DNA of 64,000 nt from Methanocorpusculum vombati (GCF_026891935.1 NZ_JAPTGC010000003.1:62001-126000); one strand, 5' to 3'. Shown: positions 7,641 through 17,139, counted from the first letter of the stretch. Notes: generated by a model not told the origin, from the sequence alone. Numbers and translations: made by a program.

Positions 7641-9575
7641 TCACAACCCGTCCCGCAGTCCCTTGATCCTGTCCCGGAGTTCAATTGCCCGCTCGAAATC
7701 CAGTGAACCGGCAGCCGCCTTCATCTCCGCCTCAAGCTCGATGATGAGGTTTGGAATCTCCGACTTTGGCAGATGTTTGGTATCTTTGATATCAACTTCC
7801 TTCTCTCGTACCGGTTTTTTGATCGTCTTCGGGACAATCCCGTGTTCCGCATTAAACGCAATCTGCATCTCGCGTCTGCGGGAAGTCTCAGACATTGAAA
7901 CCCGCATCGACTCGGTGATGTTGTCGGCGTAGAGGACAACGCGTGACTCGGCGTTCCGTGCTGCACGGCCGATGATCTGAATCAGACTGCGGGAGTCACG
8001 GAGGAATCCCTCTTTGTCGGCATCAAGAATACCAATGAACCCGACCTCCGGGATGTCAAGACCTTCCCGCAGCAGATTGATCCCGACCAGTACATCAAAC
8101 AGACCAAGCCGCAGCTGGCGGATCAACTCGGTACGTTCCAGTGCCTGAATCTCCGAATGGAGATAGCGTGTCTTAATTCCCTGCTGTGCAAGATACTCGG
8201 TCAGCTCCTCGGCGAGTTTCTTGGTCAGGGTGGTAACAAGCGCCCGGTCACCGCGTTCAATCACCGCATGAATCTCTTTGATGATGTCGTCCGTCTGTCC
8301 TGCAATTGGTCTGACCTCCACAACCGGATCCACAAGACCGGTCGGCCGGATAATCTGTTCCACAACACCGTCCGAGTGGGATAGCTCGTACTCGCCCGGC
8401 GTTGCCGAGACGAAGATGACCTGATGCATGTACTTCTCAAACTCCGGGAACTTCAGGGGCCGGTTGTCAAACGCGCTCGGCAGCCGGAACCCGTACTCAA
8501 CGAGGGACACCTTCCGGGAATGGTCGCCGTTGTACATGCCGCGTACCTGCGGCAGCGACTGGTGACTTTCATCGATGACCATGAGAAAATCATCGGGGAA
8601 GTAGTCCAGAAGACAGAACGGTTTTTCCCCTGCGGCACGGCCGTCAAAGTGACGCGAATAGTTTTCGATTCCCTTGCAGGACCCGGTCTCCTCAATCATC
8701 TCAAGATCATACTGTGTCCGCTGTTTTAAGCGGTGTGCGGAAAGGTCGTCGAGGTTTCCCTCGGCGAGCACGGAATCAAGTTCGGCACGAATTGAAGCAA
8801 GACTCCGCTGCATCTCCGACTCAGGCGTAACGAAGTGGCGGGCCGGATACACGTAGAAGTAGTCCAGCCGCTCCTTTTCTTTACCGGTGTTTTTGTCAAC
8901 CTCTGCAATGCGGTCGATCTCATCTCCGAACATCTCAATTCTGATGATATCGTTGAAGTATCCCGGAATAATGTCGATGGTATCGCCCTTGACACGGAAC
9001 CGTCCCGGCATCAGTTCAAGATCGTTTCTTTCAAAGAGGATGGCAAGCAGTTTTTCCATGATCTCACGGCGGGAGATCTGCTGACCGCACCGCAGTTCAA
9101 ATCCGAGGTTGCGGAAGTTCTCCGGATTGCCGAGACCATAGATACAGGAAACTGAGGCAACGATGATGGTGTCGCGGTGCGAGAGAAGCGACGCCGTTGC
9201 CGCAAGCCGCATCATCTCGATCTTCGGATTGATCTGGGCATCCTTTTCGATGTACTGATCCTTTTTGGCGATGTAGGACTCCGGCTGATAGTAATCATAG
9301 TAGGAGATGAAGTACTCCACGTGATTGTTCGGGAAAAACTCCTTGAACTCATTGTAAAGCTGGGCAGCCAGGGTTTTATTGTGGGCGAGAACAAGCGTCG
9401 GCTTCTGAACGTTTTGAATAACATTTGCAATCGTAAAGGTCTTGCCCGACCCGGTCACGCCCAGAAGTGTCTGATACTGTTCGCCGTCTTCGACTCCTGC
9501 CGTCAGCTCGGCAATTGCCTCCGGCTGCGAACCACGCGGGGCAAAGGAGGAACTGAGTTCAAACGTTCCTGACAT
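7641..9575 (-). CDS. uvrB: Excinuclease ABC subunit UvrB
   Basis: Damage-verifying helicase-like subunit of UvrABC nucleotide excision repair. Walker A is GVTGSGKT (residues 39-46), the beta-hairpin region has YYDYYQPESYI, motif II is VIDESHQSL, and the C-terminal helicase motifs include GINLLREGLDIPEV and QIIGRAARN. It ends with a UVR domain (residues about 600-640) that binds UvrA/UvrC. The length of 644 is normal. UvrABC in archaea is generally viewed as acquired from bacteria. No uvrA or uvrC lies in this window. Confidence 0.98.
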   Translation of the reverse strand: MSGTFELSSSFAPRGSQPEAIAELTAGVEDGEQYQTLLGVTGSGKTFTIANVIQNVQKPTLVLAHNKTLAAQLYNEFKEFFPNNHVEYFISYYDYYQPESYIAKKDQYIEKDAQINPKIEMMRLAATASLLSHRDTIIVASVSCIYGLGNPENFRNLGFELRCGQQISRREIMEKLLAILFERNDLELMPGRFRVKGDTIDIIPGYFNDIIRIEMFGDEIDRIAEVDKNTGKEKERLDYFYVYPARHFVTPESEMQRSLASIRAELDSVLAEGNLDDLSAHRLKQRTQYDLEMIEETGSCKGIENYSRHFDGRAAGEKPFCLLDYFPDDFLMVIDESHQSLPQVRGMYNGDHSRKVSLVEYGFRLPSAFDNRPLKFPEFEKYMHQVIFVSATPGEYELSHSDGVVEQIIRPTGLVDPVVEVRPIAGQTDDIIKEIHAVIERGDRALVTTLTKKLAEELTEYLAQQGIKTRYLHSEIQALERTELIRQLRLGLFDVLVGINLLREGLDIPEVGFIGILDADKEGFLRDSRSLIQIIGRAARNAESRVVLYADNITESMRVSMSETSRRREMQIAFNAEHGIVPKTIKKPVREKEVDIKDTKHLPKSEIPNLIIELEAEMKAAAGSLDFERAIELRDRIKGLRDGL

Positions 9576-9711
9576 CAGTGGTAATGATGTTGGCGCGGGA
9601 CGGTATTAGTGTGTGGGGATGCGGCATGCAGGGGGGAAGGACCGGTGTTGCAAAACTGCGGGGAGATACTTCTGCGGCTACTCCCGCCCCGTCGCAAAAA
9701 AGAAAAAATAT

Positions 9712-10377
9712 TCAGAGCAGAGACACAAGATCCCGCAGAACCGCCTCGGGATCCTTTGCCTTCACCACACTTGACGCAAGAAGCACACCGTCGGCGCCAA
9801 GCGACACCGCGGTCTTCACACACTCGCCGGACTGAATCCCCGCACCGCACAGCACTTTCACATCCGGGTTAATCCGCTGCACCGCATCAACCGTTCCTTT
9901 GATAATTTCAGGATCTGCCTTTGCAACCGAGATGCCGGACCCGATCAGTTCCGGCGGCTCAACCGCGATATAGGTCGGGGCAAACGAAGCCGCGGCAGCA
10001 GACACTGCCACATTATTTGTACAGACCACCGACTCCAGATGATGGAACTTTGCCGCAGCAACCGTCGCCTCAATATCCGCGATCGACAGACGGCGCTCCG
10101 AGTGATTGATCAGCGCTCCCGTGCATCCTGCGGCGCGGACCGTAAACGCCGGGATGCGGCCGGTAAACGCGCCCTCAACCGGATCGATGTGCTGTGCATA
10201 CACCGGAATTTCATAATGTCTGCAGAACGGATGCAGCTCGGTAAACTGCGGGGCAACACCGATGGTCACGCCCGACTCCTGCATCACAATCTCTGCCGCA
10301 GACCCGATCTGGCCCGCATTATTGCCTGCTCCTTCCCGGTACGACTTGAAATTAATAAGGATAAGTGGGGATGCCAT
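9712..10377 (-). CDS. tpiA: Triosephosphate isomerase, archaeal type
   Basis: Interconverts dihydroxyacetone phosphate and glyceraldehyde 3-phosphate. The protein has 221 residues, the short archaeal tetrameric form. LINFKSY gives the active-site lysine, INHSERR carries the catalytic histidine region, AVEPPELIG contains the catalytic glutamate, and CGAGIQSGE plus ADGVLLASS form the phosphate-binding loops. A T-rich run follows the stop on the minus strand and may end transcription. It lies 16 nt downstream of mbf1 and is probably co-transcribed with it. Confidence 0.96.
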   Translation of the reverse strand: MASPLILINFKSYREGAGNNAGQIGSAAEIVMQESGVTIGVAPQFTELHPFCRHYEIPVYAQHIDPVEGAFTGRIPAFTVRAAGCTGALINHSERRLSIADIEATVAAAKFHHLESVVCTNNVAVSAAAASFAPTYIAVEPPELIGSGISVAKADPEIIKGTVDAVQRINPDVKVLCGAGIQSGECVKTAVSLGADGVLLASSVVKAKDPEAVLRDLVSLL

Positions 10378-10393
10378 GATCGATTCGTCCCGC

Positions 10394-10909
10394 TTACTTC
10401 CGTTTTACCTGCAGAACATCGCCGAGCGTTGTTGCCGCAACGCCCCCCTGTTGGAGCGCATCGGCATCTCCGCCGGTATCCAGAAGCTCAATGCCAAGCT
10501 CTGCTTCCAGCTTCTTCCGCTCCGCCTCGGTCGGTTCCCGCTCGCCGCGTTCCAGTTTCTTAATATCTCCTTCCTGCATCTTCAGAACAAAGGCAAGATC
10601 CTTCTGGGAAAAACCCTTGGCCTGACGCGCTGCCGCAATGCGCTTGGGGAAATCCTCAACAATGTCACCTTCCATATAATCAAACATATCCCGCTTGCGT
10701 GATGCAGCGGCTGCCGGGACCTGCGCAGATCCTTTGCGCACAATCGTCGGCCTGCCAAATCCCGCAGATGCAGGTCTTGGTGCCTGGACCTCTGTGCCGA
10801 GTTTGGCACATTTATCGCAAACCTTCATCGGCTTGGCACCTTCAATCTGCACCAGTCTTCCTTTTTTGGTGAGAGGTGCCCCACATAACTCACAGTATTC
10901 TGTTTGCAT
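10394..10909 (-). CDS. Archaeal multiprotein bridging factor 1 (aMBF1)
   Basis: Predicted transcription or translation co-factor of 171 residues. An N-terminal zinc ribbon has CELCGAPL and CDKCAKLG. A linker rich in Pro and Ala follows, then a Cro/C1-type helix-turn-helix (about residues 90-145) with [16 protein letters not shown] and [15 protein letters not shown]. This domain order is typical of aMBF1 proteins. It is transcribed divergently from PAN-1, with 152 nt between the starts. In archaea MBF1 has been linked to the translation machinery and stress responses; the sequence itself shows only the domains. Confidence 0.93.
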   Translation of the reverse strand: MQTEYCELCGAPLTKKGRLVQIEGAKPMKVCDKCAKLGTEVQAPRPASAGFGRPTIVRKGSAQVPAAAASRKRDMFDYMEGDIVEDFPKRIAAARQAKGFSQKDLAFVLKMQEGDIKKLERGEREPTEAERKKLEAELGIELLDTGGDADALQQGGVAATTLGDVLQVKRK

Positions 10910-11030
10910 GATAAATTCGACCTACTCTATTTTTTGTTTCTACCACATTAACAATTCGGATATCGATACTTTTTGGAAAGAAATTATTCCGAACCGTAAT
11001 AATCCGACACCCGTATGGGAAGCTATTTTA

Positions 11031-11040
11031 CCCATATACA
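11031..11040 (+). promoter_or_regulatory. Likely TATA box of PAN-1
   Basis: CCCATATACACTG lies about 27 nt before the ATG at 11062, which would place the transcript start at or next to the start codon. No Shine-Dalgarno sequence precedes that ATG, so a leaderless mRNA is likely. Confidence 0.45.
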
Positions 11041-11061
11041 CTGATATACCCGTAAGTTGCC

Positions 11062-12345
11062 ATGTCAGAAACACCGGACATCATCTCACCATGTGCCGGA
11101 GAACCAAATTCCGTCGACACAATCGGGGAGAAAAACCCGCACCCAAAGGAAAACGAACTTGCTGTTCTCCGCAAGACAAACATTGCTCTTGAGAGCAGAA
11201 ACTTTGAACTTCGCGAGCAGGTACGGCAGCTCCGGCTCCAGACCGCGGCAGCAGAATCACAGCGTGATCAGTACAAGCGCGAGATAAAGAAACTGCGCGA
11301 TGAACTCAACGACTACCGCAGCCCGCCACTGGTTCTCGGAACGATCGAGTCGGTTATTGATGAGACGCATGTCGTGGTCCGAAGTACCACCGGCCCGCAG
11401 TTCCTTTCCCGGGTCAGTGAACATCTGGATCCAAAAGATATCATGCCCGGCACGCTTTGTGCCATGCATCTGCAGTCCTTCAGCATCGTGGATATTCTGC
11501 CGCCGAAGTACGACAGTCAGGTATCCGCAATGGAAGTCATGGACACACCGGACGTTACCTATGACGACATCGGCGGTCTTGAGGAACAGAAGCAGCTGCT
11601 CCGTGAATCGGTGGAACTGCCGCTCAAGTCCCCGCGTCTGTTTGAGACGGTCGGTATTGCCCCGCCCAAAGGCGTTCTGATGTTCGGCCCGCCCGGGACC
11701 GGCAAGACGCTTCTTGCAAAAGCGGTTGCGCATCATACGAAAGCCTCGTTTATTCATGTGGTCGGGTCAGAACTCGTCCAGAAGTACATCGGCGAAGGCG
11801 CACGGCTGGTACGCGAGCTGTTCCAGATGGCCCGGGAACGCTCACCGGCCATTATCTTCATCGATGAGATCGATGCCATCGGTGCGGCACGCGGAAACGA
11901 CAGTTATTCTCCCGGTGACCATGAGGTCAGCAGAACACTCATGCAGCTGCTTGCCGAGCTGGACGGATTTGACAACCGCGGTGATGTGAAGGTTATCGGT
12001 GCAACCAACCGTCCTGACATCCTTGACAAAGCCCTGCTCCGTCCCGGACGATTTGACCGTATCATTGAGTTCCCGCTGCCGGATGAGGAGGGACGAAGAA
12101 CGATTCTTGAGATTCACACAAGAAAGATGAATCTCCGGAAGACCGTGTCACTTGCAGAGATTGCAGGGGAGACTGAAGGCATGAACGGTTCGGAACTTAT
12201 GGCGGTCTGTGTGGAGGCGGGAATGAACGCTATCCGCAAACGGCGGACGATGATTAACTCCGAGGACTTTGCCAAAGCACTTGCCGCAGTAAAGGCCGGA
12301 CGAACCGGGATTGTGGTCCAGCAGCCGGACGCAATGTTCTCCTAA
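11062..12345 (+). CDS. pan: Proteasome-activating nucleotidase PAN, paralogue 1 (no canonical HbYX tail)
   Basis: Hexameric AAA+ ATPase expected to unfold substrates for the 20S proteasome. An N-terminal coiled coil (about residues 35-85) leads into an OB domain starting near RSPPLVLGTIESV, where the proline matches the PAN coiled-coil junction. The AAA module has GPPGTGKT near residue 210, FIDEIDAIG near 265, and arginine-finger RPGRFDR. The last residues are AMFS, so the final three are Met-Phe-Ser, not hydrophobic-Tyr-X. Gate opening may therefore be weakened or altered compared with PAN-2 at 34450-35751. Seven T residues follow the stop directly. Confidence 0.93.
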   Translation: MSETPDIISPCAGEPNSVDTIGEKNPHPKENELAVLRKTNIALESRNFELREQVRQLRLQTAAAESQRDQYKREIKKLRDELNDYRSPPLVLGTIESVIDETHVVVRSTTGPQFLSRVSEHLDPKDIMPGTLCAMHLQSFSIVDILPPKYDSQVSAMEVMDTPDVTYDDIGGLEEQKQLLRESVELPLKSPRLFETVGIAPPKGVLMFGPPGTGKTLLAKAVAHHTKASFIHVVGSELVQKYIGEGARLVRELFQMARERSPAIIFIDEIDAIGAARGNDSYSPGDHEVSRTLMQLLAELDGFDNRGDVKVIGATNRPDILDKALLRPGRFDRIIEFPLPDEEGRRTILEIHTRKMNLRKTVSLAEIAGETEGMNGSELMAVCVEAGMNAIRKRRTMINSEDFAKALAAVKAGRTGIVVQQPDAMFS

Positions 12346-12352
12346 TTTTTTT
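12346..12352 (+). terminator. Oligo-T terminator after PAN-1
   Basis: Seven T residues directly after the TAA stop, consistent with U-tract-dependent archaeal termination. Confidence 0.5.
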
Positions 12353-12503
12353 GCGGTGCACGATCGCTTCACCACGTACCCGCAGGCAGTTTTCCGAATA
12401 TCTCTCTTCAGCACAGGTGCAACGCCGTTTGGGACAAAGTCTTGATACGTTACGATGACCTATAGGTATGCTATTATGATGCTGACTGATGAGGTGACTC
12501 CGG

Positions 12504-13718
12504 ATGAGATTGGCGATAGTTGGGCGCCGGGTGTTTTCGGAGTACGAGGAGTTTCTTACTGGCCTCTTCACGCTCTTAATTAGTGTCAGTTTATCGTTTA
12601 TTGCGGGAATTTATCTGGGTTCGGTGAATGAGGTTCTTCTGCTGATCCCAGGCTTGATGGTGCTGGTTACCCCGTCGATTAATATGCGCGGAGCGATAGC
12701 GGGCATTCTGACGTCGCGGTTGTCGTCGTCAATGCATCTTGGTGCGTTTGAGGTGCGGTTTTCGCGCGGGACGGATCTGGGGGATAACCTGCGTGCGTCG
12801 ATTCTGCTGACGGTGATTATTTCGGTGCTTCTTGCGGTGTTCGGGAAGATCATCTGCGTTCTTACGGGGACGGAGGTTATCGGTCTTGTTGACATGGTGA
12901 TCATTTCAGTTGTTTCCGGAACAATTGCGGGTCTGATTGTGACGATGATTGGTGTTGTGACGTCGATTGTGTGCTACCGCCGGAGCTGGAATCTGGATAT
13001 GGTGGGTGCACCGGTGGTTACGACGTTCGGGGATATGATGACGCTGCCGTTTCTGGTGGTTACGGCGGTTCTGATGATGGGGGCGCCTATGGAGCTGAAG
13101 CTGGTTCTGGGTATTGTTGTGCTGGCGATGATTGTGTGGGCGGTTGTTTCGATGGGCCGGGCGACTGAGACAGTGCGGGATGTGCTGCGGGAGGGTGTGC
13201 CGTTGCTTGCGCCGCTGTCGCTTCTGGGGATTGTTGCGGGTGTGCTGTATACGGATGGTCTGGAGAGCCTGATTGCTGCGGCGGCAGTTCTGATTCTGAT
13301 GGCGCCGTTTATGAACGGGTGCGGGTCAATTGGGGGTATTCTGACGTCACGGGTTGCAACGGAGATGCACATGGGTCTGGTGGATGCGGACTTAGTGCCG
13401 TCCCGGACGGTGCTGTGGCATTTTGTGGAGAATTATGTGTATGCTCTGTTGATTCTGCCGCTGATGGGGGTGGTGTCGCATTATGCTGCTGCTGCTATCG
13501 GGATTACGACGCCGGGTCTTCTGCCGATGGTGCTGCTGTCGGTTGTTGCGGGGGTGCTGGTGATTACGGTGATGAATCTCTTGGGGTATTATACGGCGGT
13601 GTTCAGTTACCGGATGGGGTATGATCCGGATAATTTCGGGGTGCCGGTGGTGACGAGTTCGATTGATCTGGTGGGGGCGACGGCACTGCTGCTGGTGATG
13701 ATGGTGGTGGTGGGGTGA
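12504..13718 (+). CDS. MgtE/SLC41-type divalent cation transporter with duplicated membrane domain
   Basis: Predicted Mg2+ or other divalent cation channel/transporter of 404 residues. Two homologous halves are visible: PSINMRGAIAGILTSRLSS near residue 57 and PFMNGCGSIGGILTSRVAT near residue 270. Each half is followed by several hydrophobic segments ending with similar DMVGAPVVTTFGD and DNFGVPVVTSSID motifs. The cytoplasmic N and CBS domains of bacterial MgtE are absent. The two-domain arrangement resembles eukaryotic SLC41 and archaeal relatives. The 3' half of the gene is very rich in GTG and GCG codons. It is a single gene downstream of PAN-1, with 158 nt between. Confidence 0.88.
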   Translation: MRLAIVGRRVFSEYEEFLTGLFTLLISVSLSFIAGIYLGSVNEVLLLIPGLMVLVTPSINMRGAIAGILTSRLSSSMHLGAFEVRFSRGTDLGDNLRASILLTVIISVLLAVFGKIICVLTGTEVIGLVDMVIISVVSGTIAGLIVTMIGVVTSIVCYRRSWNLDMVGAPVVTTFGDMMTLPFLVVTAVLMMGAPMELKLVLGIVVLAMIVWAVVSMGRATETVRDVLREGVPLLAPLSLLGIVAGVLYTDGLESLIAAAAVLILMAPFMNGCGSIGGILTSRVATEMHMGLVDADLVPSRTVLWHFVENYVYALLILPLMGVVSHYAAAAIGITTPGLLPMVLLSVVAGVLVITVMNLLGYYTAVFSYRMGYDPDNFGVPVVTSSIDLVGATALLLVMMVVVG

Positions 13719-13793
13719 TCCGGTATTGTATCTCGTCGGTTTTCTGAATCGCTTCGAAGAGTAGCACGAGTCAATACCAAGTTCACCCTTTTG

Positions 13794-15740
13794 TTACGGG
13801 TGTTTTTTTCTCAGGAGGATGCCGGCTGCGATCAGTGCGGGAAGCAGGCCGCTGATCGGAGACGGGGCCTGGGTCAGGGTAGGGATGGTGTCTGCGGCGG
13901 TGGTCTGCACTGTTGGTGAAATAGTGGCGGAGGCAGATACGGTCGGCAGGGTTGGTGAGGTGGCGGCTGCTGTTGCCGGGATGTTTGTGACGGACGGCTC
14001 GACTGGGGCCCAGCCGGCATAGAGTGTCATGTCGCCGGGGATTGGTGCGGAGAAGTTCCATCGTGTGGTGAGTGCGGTGTCTTTGTACCAGCCGAGGAAG
14101 ACGGCGTCCGTTTTGACCGGGTTTGCGGGTTGGGTGATGCGGTCCCCGTAGGAGAGGCCGGTTTCCGGGTTGATACTGCTGCCGCCGTTGGTGTCGAAGA
14201 GGACGCGGAAGGCGTTGTCCATGTTGCCGCCGGAACTGCTGCTCTCGCCTGGTGTCTGTGTTGCGGTGGGTGCCTGGGTTACGGGGCGTGTCGGAGGTAT
14301 GGTTGTTGGTTTTGTTGTGACTGTTGCTGTGGGTAGTGGGGTTGAAGTAATTTTAAATCGGGCGGTGATTGCTACGTCTTCTGCCGGCATGGTGTAGGTG
14401 GTGACCGGGCTGTCCGGGTTTTCGAAACTGCCGCTGCTGACGTTTGCGGTCCAGTTTTCAAATGTCTGCCCTGCTGGAACAATGGCGCTGACGGATACGT
14501 TTGTTCCCGTTGCATAGCTGCCGCTGCCGGTTCCACCGGTTACCGTGAGGTTGTATCCTCTGGTGAGTATGAGTGATTTGCTGGAGGAGTCATCCTGATA
14601 GGCGAGAGCGAAGCCGGGAAGGGAGGGGGAGAGCCTGAAATTGTTGAGGTCTGCGGCGGTTGCATCCTGAGGAAGTTGTACTATTTTTGTTCCGGGGGAG
14701 ACAGCAAGATCAAGAGGGAGGGGAGGATGAATGTCTGTTTTATTTATATAGAGATCCTCTATATGGGATATGGTTGTCTGGTGGGGGCGGAAGGGAGTGA
14801 TGTTTGCGACGTTTCCGGTAAATGCGGACGGGACGGTGATGTAGTTTGCATCTCCGCCGAAGAGCATGGTGGTGTCCGGGCCAATCTGTACATTGCCGGA
14901 GAGATTGAATGTGCCGAACAGGTAGCAGACTTCGCCGCCTTCCGTTGCTGCACTATTGCTGGTGATGGTACCTCCGGAGACTGCGGCATCGCCGAGGTTA
15001 TACACGCCTCCGCCGTAATTTGCCGTGTTCTCGCTGATGGTTCCGCCGGTCATGGTGAAGGTGCCCGCGTTATAGACTCCGCCGCCGTAGTAACGTGCGT
15101 TGTTTTCGGTGATGGTTCCTCCTGACATGATGAAGGTGCTGCGGTCGTTATGTACGCCGCCGCCGCCGTAGTTGTCTGCATGGTTTGCGGTGATGATGCC
15201 GCCATCCATGGTGAAGGTGCCGCTGTTGTTGAGGTATATCATCGATGTGATACTGGCGGGAACACCGGTCCGGTTTCCGTCCAGAGTGAGGACGCCTGCG
15301 GTACCGTTGTTTTTGAGGGTGAGGTTTCCGCCGGTTACGAGGAACATGCCGTTGCCGCCGGTTTGTGCGCCGGTCCGGTAGATTTTGTGCGGGGCGGCAT
15401 CGGTTGTGAGGGTGATATTCTGTTTTGCGGCAATGGTGAAGATGTCGGAGGTGTTTGATCCGACAGGGATGTCCTGGGTGATGAGAATGGTGCGGACGCT
15501 GCCGTCGGTGGGGGCCGTGGAAATGGCGGTGTGGAGTTCATCAAATGTGCCTGCGGTCAGGGTGTCTGCGGCCGCAGTTCCGGCGAGTGCGATGCAGAAG
15601 AGGAGAAGTATGGCGAGGGGAATGGTTCGTACCAGGCGCAGGTATTCTGCGGTTCCGTGATGCTCTGGTATGTGTGTTTGTCCGGTGCTGCGGGTATGAT
15701 GGTTGTGTGGGAGATTCAGGGAGTTTTTTGGAGGATACAT
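13794..15740 (-). CDS. Cell-surface adhesin-like protein: beta-helix plus InlB-type repeats
   Basis: A 648-residue exported protein. A hydrophobic signal segment (TIPLAILLLFCIALAG) sits near residue 40, so the true start may be internal, although no better ATG is visible. Residues about 60-300 contain repeated MTGGTISENTANYGGGVYN-like units, as in right-handed beta-helix, polymorphic-membrane-protein-like passengers. Around residue 400 is a divergent InlB/Flg_new-type repeat, and around residue 530 a Listeria-Bacteroides repeat (FDTNGGSSINPETG to TLYAGW). Thr/Pro-rich spacers separate the parts. The C-terminus is a hydrophobic segment followed by RKKHP, likely a cell-surface anchor. A role in adhesion is inferred from architecture. 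Confidence 0.8.
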   Translation of the reverse strand: MYPPKNSLNLPHNHHTRSTGQTHIPEHHGTAEYLRLVRTIPLAILLLFCIALAGTAAADTLTAGTFDELHTAISTAPTDGSVRTILITQDIPVGSNTSDIFTIAAKQNITLTTDAAPHKIYRTGAQTGGNGMFLVTGGNLTLKNNGTAGVLTLDGNRTGVPASITSMIYLNNSGTFTMDGGIITANHADNYGGGGVHNDRSTFIMSGGTITENNARYYGGGVYNAGTFTMTGGTISENTANYGGGVYNLGDAAVSGGTITSNSAATEGGEVCYLFGTFNLSGNVQIGPDTTMLFGGDANYITVPSAFTGNVANITPFRPHQTTISHIEDLYINKTDIHPPLPLDLAVSPGTKIVQLPQDATAADLNNFRLSPSLPGFALAYQDDSSSKSLILTRGYNLTVTGGTGSGSYATGTNVSVSAIVPAGQTFENWTANVSSGSFENPDSPVTTYTMPAEDVAITARFKITSTPLPTATVTTKPTTIPPTRPVTQAPTATQTPGESSSSGGNMDNAFRVLFDTNGGSSINPETGLSYGDRITQPANPVKTDAVFLGWYKDTALTTRWNFSAPIPGDMTLYAGWAPVEPSVTNIPATAAATSPTLPTVSASATISPTVQTTAADTIPTLTQAPSPISGLLPALIAAGILLRKKHP

Positions 15741-15953
15741 GGTTCTGTCTGAGGCAGAGTGTCTGCCGGATTTCCTGAGGATGTTTTGTACCGGCTGTTC
15801 TGCGGTGATAGTATGTTTTGTGTGAGGTCTGTTAAAGGTAGAGATAGTGCCAAAAATAGTTTGGAATGCCGATTGTCGTTTGTATATTAGTATTTTCTGT
15901 TTGTGACCAATCCGGGGATCTCATGCAATGATGTCGCGGTTTTTTCCCGGGAA

Positions 15954-16009
15954 CTGTCGGTGTCTGTGGAGAAATTATTTTAAAATAATTTCTCCACAGA
16001 CACCGACAG
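15954..16009. repeat. Perfect 56-bp palindrome
   Basis: Two exact 28-nt arms meet without a spacer at 15981/15982. Each begins CTGTCGGTGTCTGTGGAG at the outside and ends in ATTATTTT at the centre. It lies in the 312-bp gap between the 3' end of the binding-protein gene (stop at 16053) and the start of the surface protein gene, both on the minus strand. It may be a strong terminator hairpin or a small palindromic element. Nothing else in this gap (15741-16052) is recognisable as a gene. Confidence 0.9.
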
Positions 16010-16052
16010 CTTTTGCCGCCGAAGAATCCCCGCACAAACCCGCCTGAAAAAA

Positions 16053-17078
16053 TTATGCAAATGCCGGATAGACAACCTCTCCGGCGGACACGTTCAGACC
16101 AAACCGCGTATTGTACTCATCCAGCACGGCCCGGACACTCAGATGTGCCGCTGCCTCGGGATGCAGCATCTTTGCTACCGCCACCGCCCCGGCAAACGTC
16201 CGGGGGCCGTAGGCAATGTCGTTACGGATCATGTAGGTCCGGTTTTCGGAAACCGCATCCAGATGGGAAAATCCGCTCCTGCCGGTAAATGCGGCATACT
16301 GATCCGCGGCGTTCTCCATACTCTTCACCGAAAGCACCTTGATCATTACATCGGGATTTTCTGCAATCAGCCACTCAGGCGAGACCTTCGGGGATGTTGC
16401 GCCCATCTCCTGCGTGAGCACATTTCTGCCGCCGGCATGTTCTATCAGCAGATCCATGCCGGACCCCTTCGCCTGGCCGGAGTAGTCCGTGTATCCCTCG
16501 CAGTACACCGACGGAGAGAACGAGACAGGGGCAGTCGCGTTTGCCGCAGCATCCATCACACCATTGTAGAACGCAACAAACTCCTCCGCCTTTCCGGAGT
16601 TGCCGGTGAGGACGCCGAGCGCCGCAACATCCGCCGGCATCGTGGTCGGCTTATAGCAGTCAATGTAGCAGATGGGAATTCCTGCCGCTTCAATAGCATC
16701 GGCGTTCAGCGGTTTTGACGTGGAGAATGCAATCACCACATCCGGTGCCAGGGAACTGATCGTCTCGATGTCGGGAACATCCCATTTGCCGACGCTCACT
16801 GCATGCACAAAGAGAGGACCAAGCTCCGCGTGATCTGCAATCGACTGTGACACTCCGACCACCCTGTCTGCGGCACCCATAACATACAGCATCTCCGCAG
16901 CGTTTGAGTTCATCAGAACAATCCGTTCCGCCGGATGATCCAGCGTGAACGCATCACCGTTTGTCTGGGTGACCACCACCGCGCCCGCGGGAGCATCGGT
17001 TGTCACACAGCCTGCCGAACAGAGAACCGCGGCCACCGCAGCGAGGCAGAGAAGGAAAAGAAAAGATTGTTTCATCAT
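16053..17078 (-). CDS. ABC importer substrate-binding lipoprotein, B12/iron class
   Basis: Extracytoplasmic binding protein of 341 residues. The signal peptide ends in a lipobox with Cys24 (LCSAGC), so it is likely lipid-anchored. The periplasmic-binding family 2 (BtuF/FepB-like) fold is shown by ERIVLMNSNAAEMLYVMGA near residue 57, VVGVSQSI, APDVVIAFS and ISSLAPDV. It is the last gene of the permease-ATPase-binding-protein order on this strand. The ligand (cobalamin, ferric chelate or haem) cannot be assigned from sequence. The 56-bp palindrome follows about 40 nt after the stop. Confidence 0.92.
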   Translation of the reverse strand: MMKQSFLFLLCLAAVAAVLCSAGCVTTDAPAGAVVVTQTNGDAFTLDHPAERIVLMNSNAAEMLYVMGAADRVVGVSQSIADHAELGPLFVHAVSVGKWDVPDIETISSLAPDVVIAFSTSKPLNADAIEAAGIPICYIDCYKPTTMPADVAALGVLTGNSGKAEEFVAFYNGVMDAAANATAPVSFSPSVYCEGYTDYSGQAKGSGMDLLIEHAGGRNVLTQEMGATSPKVSPEWLIAENPDVMIKVLSVKSMENAADQYAAFTGRSGFSHLDAVSENRTYMIRNDIAYGPRTFAGAVAVAKMLHPEAAAHLSVRAVLDEYNTRFGLNVSAGEVVYPAFA

Positions 17079-17139
17079 TACACACTCTGACTAAACGTAG
17101 TCCGACACGCTATTTCAGTGTTACGATAGAGAAATCTTC

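Noticed and set aside
14676-15125. Plus-strand open frame inside the surface protein gene
   Set aside because: The opposite strand encodes ordered GGGVYN repeats; the plus frame has no ribosome-binding site and no recognisable fold.
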